Shown piece after piece: positions 26,622-35,595 of a DNA stretch of 64,000 bases (within the stretch, counting starts at the first letter, position 1; each line of letters begins with the position of its first letter). A model generated the notes under the pieces. It was not told the DNA's origin. It searched no databases and was given only the letters and a program-made list of their open reading frames with translations. The position numbers and the translations under genes were made by a program. Source of the stretch: Krasilnikoviella flava (lineage in GTDB: Bacteria; Actinomycetota; Actinomycetes; Actinomycetales; Cellulomonadaceae); assembly GCF_900167525.1 (NCBI RefSeq), contig NZ_FUZQ01000003.1, positions 558,001-622,000 of the forward strand. The letters are read 5' to 3'.

Positions 26622-27398
26622 GTGCCGGCCGGCGACGAGCCCCTGGTGCGGGTCCGCGGCCTCCGCAAGGAGTTCGACGGGACGCCGGCCCTCGGCGGGG
26701 TGGACCTGGACGTGGCGCGCGGCGAGCTCGTCGTGCTGCTGGGGCTGTCCGGCTCCGGCAAGTCGACGCTGCTGCGCTGCCTCAACGGCCTGCACCGGCC
26801 GTCCGGCGGCGAGGTGACGGTGGCCGGCACGCGGGTGGACCGCGCGTCCGCGCGCGAGCTGCGGCACCTGCGCACCGAGGTGGGCTTCGTGTTCCAGCAG
26901 TTCAACCTCGTGGGCCGCCTCACCTGCCTCGAGAACGTGCTGATCGGCGGGCTCGGCCGGGTGCGCGGGCCGCGCTACGGCGTCTCGACCTACTCGCGCC
27001 GGATGCGGGCGGAGGCGATGGCGCACATCGAGCGCGTGGGGCTCGCGGCGCAGGCGTACCAGCGCGCCGACACGCTGTCCGGCGGCCAGCAGCAGCGTGT
27101 CGCGCTGGCGCGCACGCTCATGCAGCGCCCGCAGCTCGTGCTCGCCGACGAGCCGGTCGCCTCCCTCGACCCGGAGAACGCCGGCACGGTGATGGACCTG
27201 CTCGTGCGCGTGTGCGCGGAGGAGGGGCTCACCGTGCTGTGCACGCTGCACCAGGTGGACCTCGCGCTCGGCTGGGCGGACCGCCTCGTCGGCCTGCGGC
27301 AGGGCGAGAAGGTGCTCGACCGGCCCGCGGCGGGGCTCACGCGGGACGAGGCGATGGCGATCTACCGGCGGGTCGAGCCCGCCGCGGTGGCGGCATGA
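26622..27398 (+). CDS. phnC: Phosphonate ABC transporter ATP-binding protein
   Basis: 258-residue ABC ATPase. Walker A is GLSGSGKST near residue 35-43, the signature is LSGGQQQR, and Walker B is LVLADEP followed by VASLDPE; the PhnC-like FVFQQFNLVGRLT Q-loop and STYSRRMR stretch are typical. GTG at 26622 follows GAGGAG (26611-26616), a better fit than the GTG at 26616. Overlaps the next gene by four bases (ATGA), so phnC and phnE are translationally coupled. Confidence 0.94.
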   Translation: MPAGDEPLVRVRGLRKEFDGTPALGGVDLDVARGELVVLLGLSGSGKSTLLRCLNGLHRPSGGEVTVAGTRVDRASARELRHLRTEVGFVFQQFNLVGRLTCLENVLIGGLGRVRGPRYGVSTYSRRMRAEAMAHIERVGLAAQAYQRADTLSGGQQQRVALARTLMQRPQLVLADEPVASLDPENAGTVMDLLVRVCAEEGLTVLCTLHQVDLALGWADRLVGLRQGEKVLDRPAAGLTRDEAMAIYRRVEPAAVAA

Positions 27399-29047
27399 CG
27401 GCGGCGACGCAGGCGCGGCCGCCCGGCGGGGCGTCCGCACCGGAGCGGCCCGACGACGGCGCGGGCCGCGCGCCCGCACCGGGGCGGGACCCGCTGCGCC
27501 CGCCGGCGGACGGACGGCGCCGGGCCCTGCGCTGGCTCGCCGGGGGCGGCGTCGTCCTCGTGCTGGTCGCGTCGTCGGCGATCGGCCTCGACCTGCCCAC
27601 GCTCGTCGCGGGCGGCGAGGACGTCGCGAACCTGCTCGGCCGGATGGTGCCGCCGGAGCTGTCGGACCCGGCCAGGATCGCGACGCTCGCGCTGGACACG
27701 GTGCTCATGGCGTTCCTCGGCACGGTCCTGGCGACGCTGCTGTCCGTGCCGCTGGCGTTCCTCGCGGCGCGCACCACGACGCCGCACCCCGCGGTGGCGG
27801 CCGCCGCCCGCGGGGTCATCACGTTCTGCCGCGCGGTGCCGGACCTCGTGTTCGCGGTCCTGTTCGTGCGGGCGCTCGGCCTCGGGGTGCTGCCGGGCGT
27901 GCTCGCGCTGGCGCTGCACTCGGTGGGCATGCTCGGCAAGCTGTTCGCCGACGCGATCGAGGGCGCCGACGAGGGGCCGCGCGAGGCCGTGCGCGCGGTC
28001 GGCGTGGGCCGGGTGCGCGAGCTGCTCAACGGCGTCGTGCCGCAGGTCGTGCCCGCCTGGGTCTCGGCCTTCGTCTACCGCGTGGACATCAACCTGCGCA
28101 CCTCCGTGGTGCTCGGCTTCGTCGGGGCCGGCGGCATCGGCTTCGCCCTGCAGGACGCGCTGCGCGGCCTCGTCTACCCCAAGGCGATGGGGATCGTGCT
28201 GGTCATCCTCGTGCTGGTCGCGGGCATGGAGCTGCTGTCGATGGCGATCCGCCGCACGCTGCTCGCGCCGAAGAACCCCCGGTACGGGCGCGACCGTGCG
28301 GTGCGCCTGGCGGTCGGGGGAGCGGCCGCCGTGCTGCTCGTCGTGTCGTTCGTGCGGCTCGACATCGACCCGCTCGCCCTGGTCACCTCGGTGCCCGCCC
28401 TGCTCGCCGTCGCGGGCCGGACGTTCCCGCCCGACCTCACCACCCTGGGCCCCGCGCTGTGGGAGGCCCTGCTCCAGACGCTCGCCATCGGGCTGTCCGC
28501 CACCGGCATCGGCGTCCTGCTGTCCCTGCCGCTGGGCCTGCTCGCCGCGCGTACCGTGGCACCGCACCCGCTGGTGTACGGCGCCGCCCGCACCGTGATC
28601 CTCGTGGTGCGGGCGATCCCCGAGCTCGTCCTCGCGGTCGTCTTCGTCGCCGCGGTGGGGCTGGGGCCGGTCGCGGGCGCCGTCGCGCTCGGCATCGGGT
28701 CGATCGGCTTCCTCGGCAAGCTCGTCGCCGACGCCGTCGAGGAGATCCCGCCCGGGCCGGCGGAGGCCGTCCGCTCCGTGGGCGGCGGCTGGTGGAAGGT
28801 CCTGTTCGCCGCCGTGCTGCCCCAGGGCATGCCCGCGATCGTCGGGTCGGGGCTGTACCTCCTGGACGTCAACATCCGCACCTCGACGATCCTCGGGATC
28901 GTCGGTGCCGGCGGGGTCGGCTTCCTGCTCTTCGAGGCCGTCCGCACCCTCCACTTCCAGGTGGCGGGCGGGATCGTCCTGCTCGTGTTCGTCGTCGTCC
29001 TGCTCATCGAGAGGCTCTCCGGGTGGATCCGCGCTCAGCTGTCCTGA
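27395..29047 (+). CDS. phnE: Phosphonate ABC permease, fused double PhnE
   Basis: 550-residue membrane protein made of two PhnE permease domains in tandem. Each half has the same layout and an EAA-type loop: GPREAVRAVGVGRVRELLNGVVP then DINLRTSVVLGFVGAGGIGF in the first, and GPAEAVRSVGGGWWKVLFAAVLP then DVNIRTSTILGIVGAGGVGF in the second. Some bacteria have two separate PhnE genes; here both are one polypeptide, so a single protein gives the whole membrane channel. A poorly conserved proline-rich tail of about 45 residues precedes the first helix. Start ATG at 27395. Confidence 0.92.
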   Translation: MTAATQARPPGGASAPERPDDGAGRAPAPGRDPLRPPADGRRRALRWLAGGGVVLVLVASSAIGLDLPTLVAGGEDVANLLGRMVPPELSDPARIATLALDTVLMAFLGTVLATLLSVPLAFLAARTTTPHPAVAAAARGVITFCRAVPDLVFAVLFVRALGLGVLPGVLALALHSVGMLGKLFADAIEGADEGPREAVRAVGVGRVRELLNGVVPQVVPAWVSAFVYRVDINLRTSVVLGFVGAGGIGFALQDALRGLVYPKAMGIVLVILVLVAGMELLSMAIRRTLLAPKNPRYGRDRAVRLAVGGAAAVLLVVSFVRLDIDPLALVTSVPALLAVAGRTFPPDLTTLGPALWEALLQTLAIGLSATGIGVLLSLPLGLLAARTVAPHPLVYGAARTVILVVRAIPELVLAVVFVAAVGLGPVAGAVALGIGSIGFLGKLVADAVEEIPPGPAEAVRSVGGGWWKVLFAAVLPQGMPAIVGSGLYLLDVNIRTSTILGIVGAGGVGFLLFEAVRTLHFQVAGGIVLLVFVVVLLIERLSGWIRAQLS

Positions 29048-30078
29048 CCACCGTCGCGCTGTGGGAGGGCGGCGACGCCGTCCGCATCGTCGACGTCCCG
29101 CTCCCTGCGCTCGGCCCGGGCGAGGTGCTCGTGCGCGTGCTGCTCGCCACCGTGTGCGGCAGCGACCGGCACACCGTCTCGGGGCGGCGGTCGTCGCCGT
29201 CGCCGTCCGTGCTCGGGCACGAGGCCGTCGGCGAGATCATCGAGGTGGGCCCCGGCGGCGCCGTGGGCGACGACGGCGGCGCGCTCGCCGCGGGCGACCG
29301 CGTCGTCTGGGGCGTGACCGTGGCCTGCGGGGACTGCGACCGCTGCCGGGCCGGGCGCACGGCCAAGTGCCGGTCCGTGCGCAAGGTGGGACACGAGGCC
29401 TTCGACTCGGCCTGGCCGCTGTCCGGCACGTACGCGCGGCACCTCGTGCTGCCGGCCGGGTCGACGATCGCCCGCGTGCCGGTGACCGTGCCCGACGCCC
29501 TCGCCGCGCCCGCCGGGTGTGCCACCGCAACCGTGATGGCGGCGATCGAGGCCGCCGGCCCGCTGCCCGGTCGCCGTGTGCTCGTCAGCGGCGCCGGCAT
29601 GCTCGGCGTCGCTGCCGTGGTGGCGGCGCGGGACGCCGGGGCGGCGGAGGTGGTCGTCACCGACCCCGACCCGGGCCGCCGCGGCCTCGCGGCCCGGTTC
29701 GGCGCTGACGCGGCCCTGGGGACCGCGGAGCCCGTCGGGGAGGTCGACGTCGCGATCGAGCTCTCCGGCGCGAGCCCCGCCGTGGCCCGGTGCCTGGACG
29801 CGCTCGACGTCGGCGGGCGGCTCGTGCTCGTCGGGTCGGTGGCGCCGTCGCCCGCCGTGCCGCTCGACCCGGAGCGCGTGGTGCGCGGCTGGCTCACCGT
29901 GACCGGCGTGCACAACTACGAGCCCCGCCACCTGCGGGCCGCGCTCCTGCTGCTCGACCGGACGCGCGACGCCGTGCCGTGGGGCGAGCTCGTCACGCCC
30001 GCCGCGCCGCTGGTCGACGTGGCCGCGCTGCTCACCGGGCCGGCCCTCTCCGCGCCCCGCGCGGCGGTGGCGCCGTGA
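29023..30078 (+). CDS. Phosphonate-associated zinc-type alcohol dehydrogenase
   Basis: 351-residue medium-chain dehydrogenase/reductase. The catalytic zinc site includes C in TVCGSDRH and GHEAVGEI; the structural zinc site is ACGDCDRCRAGRTAKC. The NAD(P) fold starts at VLVSGAGMLGVAA. It fits the TIGR03366-like group of dehydrogenases that occur in phosphonate-degradation loci. The likely role is oxidation of an alcohol or reduction of an aldehyde made from phosphonates (inference). The GTG at 29023 overlaps the end of phnE by 25 bases, with GAGAGG upstream, so it is coupled to the transporter. Confidence 0.85.
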   Translation: MDPRSAVLTTVALWEGGDAVRIVDVPLPALGPGEVLVRVLLATVCGSDRHTVSGRRSSPSPSVLGHEAVGEIIEVGPGGAVGDDGGALAAGDRVVWGVTVACGDCDRCRAGRTAKCRSVRKVGHEAFDSAWPLSGTYARHLVLPAGSTIARVPVTVPDALAAPAGCATATVMAAIEAAGPLPGRRVLVSGAGMLGVAAVVAARDAGAAEVVVTDPDPGRRGLAARFGADAALGTAEPVGEVDVAIELSGASPAVARCLDALDVGGRLVLVGSVAPSPAVPLDPERVVRGWLTVTGVHNYEPRHLRAALLLLDRTRDAVPWGELVTPAAPLVDVAALLTGPALSAPRAAVAP

Positions 30079-30089
30079 CGCCCGCCCGC

Positions 30090-30821
30090 TCAGCCGCCCT
30101 GGCCCAGCTCCAGCACGACGCGCACGGCGTCGGCGCGCACCCAGCGCTCGGTGAACAGCAGGGGGCGGCCGTCGGTGCCGTCGCGCGCGAGGCTCACCAT
30201 GAGCCACGCCGGGTCGCCGGGACGGCAGCCGAGGCCCTCGCTCGCCACCTCGGGCGCGGGCTCCACGCTGGCCCGCGTCCACGCCCGCTCGGGGCGGGTG
30301 CCGGCCGACTCGCGCAGGATCGTGTCCAGGGACTCCTCGAGCCGCAGCGCGGCGGGCAGCTCGGGCACGAGGCGGCGGGCGAGCCACTCGACGCCCCACG
30401 CGGCGGGCATCTCGTCGATGTGCGACCGCCGCACCAGCCGGAACCCGCGCGTGCCGGCCGGGACCTCCAGCGCGCCGGCGACGTCGTCCGGCAGCGCGAC
30501 GTCGTCGCAGGCCAGGACGACGGTGCGCGGCGACGCGCCGGCCTCGCGCAGGGTCCGGCTCCACGACGGCGCGCGCCCCGGCGCCACGAGGTAGTCGACG
30601 CGGCGGCGCGTGAACGTGCCGAGGCCCTGGACGCGGCTCACGAGCATCCGGCGCTCCAGCTCGCCCAGCGCGGCCCGTGCGGCGGCGCGCCCGACGCCGA
30701 ACCGGCGACCCACCTCCGCCTCGGAGGCGACGCGCGTGCCGGACGGCAGCCCCGCGAGCTCGTCCGCGAGCACCCGCACGATCTGCGCCGACGGCGTCGC
30801 CGGTCCCTTCTCGCTTGCCAC
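30090..30821 (-). CDS. GntR-family regulator with UTRA domain, PhnF-like
   Basis: 243-residue regulator of the GntR/HutC type: winged HTH at the N-terminus (ASEAEVGRRFGVGRAAARAALGELERR) and a UTRA effector domain behind it. Located between the dehydrogenase and the divergent FAD oxidoreductase gene, it is likely to control the phosphonate genes, as PhnF does elsewhere. GTG at 30821 has TACGGT six bases upstream and no Shine-Dalgarno. Effector unknown, perhaps a phosphonate or its metabolite. Confidence 0.85.
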   Translation of the reverse strand: MASEKGPATPSAQIVRVLADELAGLPSGTRVASEAEVGRRFGVGRAAARAALGELERRMLVSRVQGLGTFTRRRVDYLVAPGRAPSWSRTLREAGASPRTVVLACDDVALPDDVAGALEVPAGTRGFRLVRRSHIDEMPAAWGVEWLARRLVPELPAALRLEESLDTILRESAGTRPERAWTRASVEPAPEVASEGLGCRPGDPAWLMVSLARDGTDGRPLLFTERWVRADAVRVVLELGQGG

Positions 30822-30827
30822 GCCCGG

Positions 30828-30833
30828 ACCGTA
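30828..30833 (-). promoter_or_regulatory. -10 box of leaderless GntR/UTRA gene
   Basis: TACGGT lies six bases before the GTG at 30821; no Shine-Dalgarno. The divergent gap to the FAD oxidoreductase gene is 68 bases. Confidence 0.5.
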
Positions 30834-30889
30834 CCGGCCCCAGGTGGCCGTGCGGTGAACGACGCCGACCAGCTCCCCGGAGGGACCCG

Positions 30890-32065
30890 ATGACCGGCTC
30901 CACGACGACCGCCCCGACGACGACCGCCACGGTGCCGCCGCGCGTGCCGTCGCCCGCGACCGGCCGCCGGGTCGTCGTCGTGGGCGCGGGGGTGGTCGGG
31001 CTCGGCGCCGCGGCGGAGGCGCACCGGCGCGGGTACCGGGTGACGGTCGTGGAGCAGGCGGCGGGCGTGGTCGGGTCGTCGGTGCAGAACTTCGGCCACG
31101 TGTGCACGACGGCGCAGGCCGGCGACGCGCGCCGGTACGCCCTCGCCGCCCGCGAGCGCTGGCTGTCCCTCGGCGCGGCGGCGGGGTTCGACGTCGCCCC
31201 GGTGGGCACGCACGTCGTGGCGCGGACCGCGGCCGAGCTGCGGCTGCTCGGCGAGCTCGCCGCCGCGCGCGGGCCCGACGAGGTGCGTCTCCTCGACGCC
31301 GCGGCGACCCGGGCGGCCGTGCCCGTGCGGCCGCAGCCCGTGGTCGGCGGCGCGCACCTGCCTCTCGACCTGCTCGTCGACCCCCGCGCGGCGGCGCCGG
31401 CCCTGGCCCGGTGGCTCGAGGCGCAGGGCGTCACCTTCCGCTGGCGCACCGCCGCCCGCGCCGTCGCGCCTGGCCGCGTCGAGACCACGCGCGGCGTCGA
31501 AGAGGCCGACGTCGTGCTGGTCGCTGCGCACCACGACCTGGATCGCCTGCTGCCGGACGTCGCCGAGGCGGCCGGGCTGCGCCGCTGCCGCCTGCACATG
31601 CTCCGCGTGCGGCCCGACGCCCCGCTCGGCCTCACGACGCCGCTCCTCACCGGCTGGTCGATGGTGCGGTACGCCGCGTTCATGGCCTGCTCGTCGGCGG
31701 CAGACGTCGCGGCGGAGCTCTCCGACGCCGACCCGGCCGGGGCGCGGTGGGACGTCAACCTCATGGCGACCCCGCAGGGGGACACGCTGCTCCTGGGCGA
31801 CACCCACGCGCGCGCCGCCGACGCGCCCGTCTTCCAGGACGAGGAGGGCTTCGACCTGCTCCTGTGCCTGGGCCGCGACCTGTTCGGCGGCGACCTGCGC
31901 GTCGTCGAGCGCTGGCAGGGCACCTATGCCACGGCGCCCGGGAGCGAGTTCCTCGTCGCCGAGCCCGCGCCGGGCGTGCACGTCGCCACCGTCACCACGG
32001 GCATCGGCATGACCACCGGGCTCGGCCTCGCCGCCGACGTCCTCGACCGCGTCGGCGTCGCCTGA
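30890..32065 (+). CDS. Phosphonate-associated FAD-dependent oxidoreductase
   Basis: 391-residue DAO-type flavoprotein. The FAD dinucleotide motif is VVVVGAGVVGLGAAAEAHRRG after a proline/threonine-rich start; NFGHVCTTAQAGDARRYA and the C-terminal GIGMTTGLGLAADV close the fold. It matches the TIGR03364-like family seen beside phosphonatase genes. In related loci such enzymes oxidise 2-aminoethylphosphonate (or N-methyl forms) to phosphonoacetaldehyde, which fits the phosphonatase-like HAD encoded next. Substrate is inferred. The ATG at 30890 has GGAGGG upstream. Confidence 0.83.
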   Translation: MTGSTTTAPTTTATVPPRVPSPATGRRVVVVGAGVVGLGAAAEAHRRGYRVTVVEQAAGVVGSSVQNFGHVCTTAQAGDARRYALAARERWLSLGAAAGFDVAPVGTHVVARTAAELRLLGELAAARGPDEVRLLDAAATRAAVPVRPQPVVGGAHLPLDLLVDPRAAAPALARWLEAQGVTFRWRTAARAVAPGRVETTRGVEEADVVLVAAHHDLDRLLPDVAEAAGLRRCRLHMLRVRPDAPLGLTTPLLTGWSMVRYAAFMACSSAADVAAELSDADPAGARWDVNLMATPQGDTLLLGDTHARAADAPVFQDEEGFDLLLCLGRDLFGGDLRVVERWQGTYATAPGSEFLVAEPAPGVHVATVTTGIGMTTGLGLAADVLDRVGVA

Positions 32066-32105
32066 GCGCCCCGGCCCCCACGACCCACCCACCGGAAGGA
32101 ACCCC

Positions 32106-32816
32106 GTGAGCCACACCGCTCCGCACGTCCCCGCCCCGATCGAGCTCGCCGCCTTCGACGTCGCCGGCACCACCGTGGAGGAGGGCGGTGTCGTCTACCG
32201 CGCGCTGCACGCCGCGGTCCGCCGGCACGGGAGCACCGCCGAGGTGCCCGACGTCGCCCGCTGGATGGGCGCCGACAAGCGCACCGCCATCCGTGCCCTG
32301 CTCGCGCTCGGCGGCGACCCGTCCGCCGTCGAGCCGGCGTTCGCCGACTTCGAGCGCCTGCTGCTCGAGGCCTACGACGTCACCCCGCCGGTCGCGATGC
32401 CCGGCGTGCTCGACACGTTCGCGGCGCTGCGCGACCGCGGCGCCCGGATCGCCCTGACCACCGGCTTCTCCGCCGACGTCACCGGGCTGCTGCTCGACCG
32501 GCTCGGCTGGACCGCGGGCGTCGTGGACGCGGTCGTCACCACCGACGACGTGCCCGCCGGGCGCCCCGCGCCGTACATGGTGCACCGGGCGATGGAGCGC
32601 ACCGGGGTCACCGACGTCGCCCGCGTGCTCACCGTCGGCGACACGGTGCTCGACCTCGAGGCGGGGACGAACGCCGGGGCCGCGCTCGTCGTCGGCGTGC
32701 TCAGCGGCGGGGTGCCGCGCGCCGTGCTGGAGGCCGCCCCGCACACGCACGTGCTCGACGGCGTGGCCGACCTGCCGGCGGTCGCCGCGGACGCGGGGGA
32801 GCGGGTCACGGCCTGA
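32106..32816 (+). CDS. Phosphonatase-like HAD hydrolase
   Basis: 236-residue HAD protein of the phosphonatase-like (TIGR03351) group. D18 in FDVAGTTVEEGG fits the D-x-A-G-T loop of phosphonoacetaldehyde hydrolase, where Ala replaces the usual second Asp. Lysine K58 in WMGADKRTAI could be the Schiff-base lysine of the cap domain. Later motifs are LTTGFS, GRPAPYMVHRAM and VGDTVLDLEAGTNAG. It may cleave the C-P bond of phosphonoacetaldehyde after the FAD enzyme. The GTG at 32106 follows GGAAGGAACCCC and lies 40 bases after the previous stop; the two genes form one operon. Confidence 0.83.
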   Translation: MSHTAPHVPAPIELAAFDVAGTTVEEGGVVYRALHAAVRRHGSTAEVPDVARWMGADKRTAIRALLALGGDPSAVEPAFADFERLLLEAYDVTPPVAMPGVLDTFAALRDRGARIALTTGFSADVTGLLLDRLGWTAGVVDAVVTTDDVPAGRPAPYMVHRAMERTGVTDVARVLTVGDTVLDLEAGTNAGAALVVGVLSGGVPRAVLEAAPHTHVLDGVADLPAVAADAGERVTA

Positions 32817-32896
32817 GCGACGCCCCGTCGCGCGGGTGACGCGGCGCACGCTCATCGGCCAGGACGAGCAGCCGCGGCGCCTGTAGCGGGAGCGGC

Positions 32897-34768
32897 TCAG
32901 CCGTCCGCGGGCCGCACCACCATCGCCGCGCCGCCGCCGCGGCGTCGCGGCTCGGAGACGGCGGTGAGCAGCCCGTCGTCGCCGATCTGCACCGCCGTCG
33001 CGGCGCCGATCTCGGCGGCGGACGTGAACTGGTCGCCCGACGGCACGAGCGTGTGCCCGTACGCCTCGAGCGCGGGCCCGTACGCGGCGATGAGCTCCGG
33101 CTCCGCGGTGACGGACGCCGTGTTGCGCTGCGCCGCGCGCGGGGCTGCGAGCGCGTCGCCGATCGGCATGCCGCGGTCGAGGTGGTTGACGAGGGTCTGC
33201 AGCACCGTGGTGATGATCGTCGACCCGCCGGGCGAGCCGAGCGCGAGCACCGGCTCGCCGTCGCGCAGCACGATCGTGGGGGCCATCGAAGACCGGGGCC
33301 GCTTGCCCGGCTCGATGCGGTTCGGGTCCTCCGCCGCCCACACCGTCGAGAAGTCGGTGAGCTCGTTGTTGAGCAGGAAGCCGCGGCCCGGCACGAGCAT
33401 CCCGGACCCGCCGGTCTGCTCGATCGTCAGCGTGTACTCGACGACGTTCCCGTCCCCGTCGACCACGGTGAGGTTCGTGGTCGAGACGTTCTCCGTGTCG
33501 GAGTCGGCGGGGGAGATCGTCTCGCCGCACGCCGCGTCGTCGGCGTCGGTGTCGCCGGGCGCGACGGGCTTGGTCGCCGCCGCCTCCGGGTCGAGCAGGC
33601 AGGCGCGCTCCGCCGCGAAGTCGTCGGAGAGCAGCGTGGCGAGGGGGACGTCGACGAACGCCGGGTCGCCCACGTACGCGCCGCGGTCGGCGAACGCCAG
33701 GGCGCTCGCCTCCAGGTAGTGGTGCAGGTACGCGGCGTCGTCCATGCCCGCGAGGTCGAACGTCTCGAGGATGTTCAGCGCCTCGCCGACCGTGGACCCG
33801 CCGCTGGACGACGGCGCCATGCCGTAGACGTCGTAGTCGCGGTAGTCGGACACGGTCGGGTCCTGCAGCAGCGCCTCGTAGCCGGCCAGGTCGTCGAGGT
33901 CGAGGTAGCCGGGCGGCACGGGCAGGTCGGTGTCCGGCGAGGTCTGCGGGTGCTGCACGACGTCCACCATCTCGGCCGCGAGGTCGCCGCCGTAGAACGC
34001 GTCGGTGCCGTGCTTCGCCAGCAGGTCGTACGTGGCGGCCAGGTCGCGGTTGCGGAGCACGCTGCCCACGGCCGGCGGCTCGCCGCCCGGCAGGTACAGC
34101 TCCGCCGTGGCCGGGAACGCCGCGAACCGTGCGGCGTTGGACGCCGTCTGGTCGTGGAACGTCTGGTCGACGACGAACCCGCGCCGCGCCAGCTGGGTCG
34201 CCGGCTTGAGCGCCTTCTTCAGCGAGTACGTGCCCCACTCGTCCAGTGCCGTCTCCCAGGTGGCGGGCGTGCCGGGCGTGCCGACGGAGACGCCGCTCGT
34301 CACCAGGTCCGGCGTGAACGGGTACGGCTTGCCCGTCGCCGGGTCGACGAACGCGTCGTTCGGCATGTCCGCCGGAGCCGTCTCGCGACCGTCGATCGTG
34401 TGCACCTCGCCGCTGGCCGCGTCGTAGTAGACGAAGTACCCGCCGCCGCCGACGCCCGCGCTGTACGGCTCGGTGACGCCCAGCGCGGCCGCGGCGGCCA
34501 CCGCCGCGTCGACCGCGTTGCCGCCCTTGCGCAGCACGTCCAGCCCGACGCGGCTCGCCTCCGGGTCCACGGTGCTGATCGCGCCGCCGTGGCCGACGGC
34601 GGTGGGCACCTTCATGTCGTCACGCGGGTCGGCGCTCGCGGAGGTGGCGGCGCCCGCGCCGACGACGCCGAGGCCCGCGGCCAGCGTGGCCGCGGCGAGC
34701 GCCGCCGTGGCGCGGGCCGGCACGGCGGGGGCGGGGGAGCGGCGCCTGCTGGAACGACGGTGGTCCAT
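32897..34768 (-). CDS. ggt: Gamma-glutamyltransferase (gamma-glutamyltranspeptidase)
   Basis: 623-residue secreted proenzyme that cleaves gamma-glutamyl bonds of glutathione and similar compounds and is activated by self-cleavage. A signal peptide runs to about residue 46 (arginine-rich start, hydrophobic core, ASA cut site). The nucleophile is the first threonine of the TTNLTVVDG stretch, T430 by my count, which starts the small subunit. GSPGGSTIITTVLQ and the C-terminal RRRGGGAAMV complete the domain. GAGGAGAGAGCC precedes the ATG at 34768. Its role here may be glutathione or gamma-glutamyl peptide breakdown outside the cell. Confidence 0.93.
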   Translation of the reverse strand: MDHRRSSRRRSPAPAVPARATAALAAATLAAGLGVVGAGAATSASADPRDDMKVPTAVGHGGAISTVDPEASRVGLDVLRKGGNAVDAAVAAAAALGVTEPYSAGVGGGGYFVYYDAASGEVHTIDGRETAPADMPNDAFVDPATGKPYPFTPDLVTSGVSVGTPGTPATWETALDEWGTYSLKKALKPATQLARRGFVVDQTFHDQTASNAARFAAFPATAELYLPGGEPPAVGSVLRNRDLAATYDLLAKHGTDAFYGGDLAAEMVDVVQHPQTSPDTDLPVPPGYLDLDDLAGYEALLQDPTVSDYRDYDVYGMAPSSSGGSTVGEALNILETFDLAGMDDAAYLHHYLEASALAFADRGAYVGDPAFVDVPLATLLSDDFAAERACLLDPEAAATKPVAPGDTDADDAACGETISPADSDTENVSTTNLTVVDGDGNVVEYTLTIEQTGGSGMLVPGRGFLLNNELTDFSTVWAAEDPNRIEPGKRPRSSMAPTIVLRDGEPVLALGSPGGSTIITTVLQTLVNHLDRGMPIGDALAAPRAAQRNTASVTAEPELIAAYGPALEAYGHTLVPSGDQFTSAAEIGAATAVQIGDDGLLTAVSEPRRRGGGAAMVVRPADG

Positions 34769-34855
34769 GGCTCTCTCCTCGGGCAGGTCAGGCGGGGATG
34801 ATCCACCAGACTGGCGGAGTTCGCCGCCAGTCGCGCGCCGAGACGACGGCCGTCC

Positions 34856-35176
34856 CTAGTGCGCGGCTCCCGCCTCGATGAGCAGGACCCCGCCGGCGAT
34901 GAGGACGATGCCGAGGCCCATGACCCAGGTGAGCGGTTCCGAGAACAGGAGTCTGCTGAGGACGGCGGTGAGGGCGACGCCCGAGGCGGCCCAGACGCCG
35001 TAGGCGACGCCGATCCCCATGCCCTCGGCGAGCGCGAGGGCGAGCATCCAGAAGGCGACCAGATAGCCGACGAGGACGCCGGTCAGCCAGGCCTTCCTCC
35101 CGGTCGCGACCATGCGGAGCGAGAGCGTGCCGCCGACCTCGAACACGATCGCGCCGGCGAGGTAGAGCCACGCCAT
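34856..35176 (-). CDS. Small multidrug resistance (SMR) protein, second of a pair
   Basis: 106-residue four-helix transporter of the SMR family (EmrE, SugE, EbrAB-like). AWLYLAGAIVFEVGGTLSLRMV has the membrane glutamate E14 that binds proton and drug; WAASGVALTAVLSRLLFSEPLT and the final helix complete the fold. The ATG at 35176 overlaps the stop of the preceding SMR gene by one base (TGATG). Two adjacent SMR genes suggest an obligate heterodimer such as EbrAB. Substrates may be quaternary amines, guanidinium or similar cations. Confidence 0.92.
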   Translation of the reverse strand: MAWLYLAGAIVFEVGGTLSLRMVATGRKAWLTGVLVGYLVAFWMLALALAEGMGIGVAYGVWAASGVALTAVLSRLLFSEPLTWVMGLGIVLIAGGVLLIEAGAAH

Positions 35177-35595
35177 CACGCCACCTCCCTGTTCCGGCGG
35201 GCGGCCTGTGCCCCCAGCTCGACGCACAGCACCCCTCCGATGACGAGCACGACGCCGATGCTCATGAGCAGGGTGAAAGGCTCGCCGAAGAGGATCGTGG
35301 ACAGGACGGCAGTGAGCGCCACCCCGGACGCGCCCCAGATGCCGTACGCCGCGCCGAGCGCCATCCCGGCCCGCAGGGCGAGTGTGAGGCACGTGAACGA
35401 CCCGACGTACCCGGCGACGACGAGCGCGTACAGCGCGGGCAGCTCGAGCGCGCCCTTGAGGGACAGGGTGGCGCTCACCTCGAGCAGGATCGCGCCGGCG
35501 AGGAACACCCACGCGGCGGCCCTGCCGCGGCCCGCACCGGCCTGGTCCATCTCGGCCTGGTGGGCACCGTCCTGGTTCACGGTGGCCCCGCTCAT
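35176..35595 (-). CDS. Small multidrug resistance (SMR) protein, first of a pair
   Basis: 139-residue SMR transporter with an extra hydrophilic N-terminus of about 28 residues before AAWVFLAGAILLEVSATLSLKGA, where the key glutamate is at about residue 39. WGASGVALTAVLSTILFGEPFT and VLVIGGVLCVEL finish the four-helix unit. The start (ATG 35595) overlaps the TetR stop by four bases, and its stop overlaps the next SMR start. This tight order, TetR then two SMR genes, is typical of a drug- or guanidine-responsive efflux operon. Confidence 0.9.
   Translation of the reverse strand: MSGATVNQDGAHQAEMDQAGAGRGRAAAWVFLAGAILLEVSATLSLKGALELPALYALVVAGYVGSFTCLTLALRAGMALGAAYGIWGASGVALTAVLSTILFGEPFTLLMSIGVVLVIGGVLCVELGAQAARRNREVA

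Noticed and set aside
24283-32816. A full C-P lyase operon
   Set aside because: Only phnM and transporter genes are present; no phnG, H, I, J, K or L is encoded.
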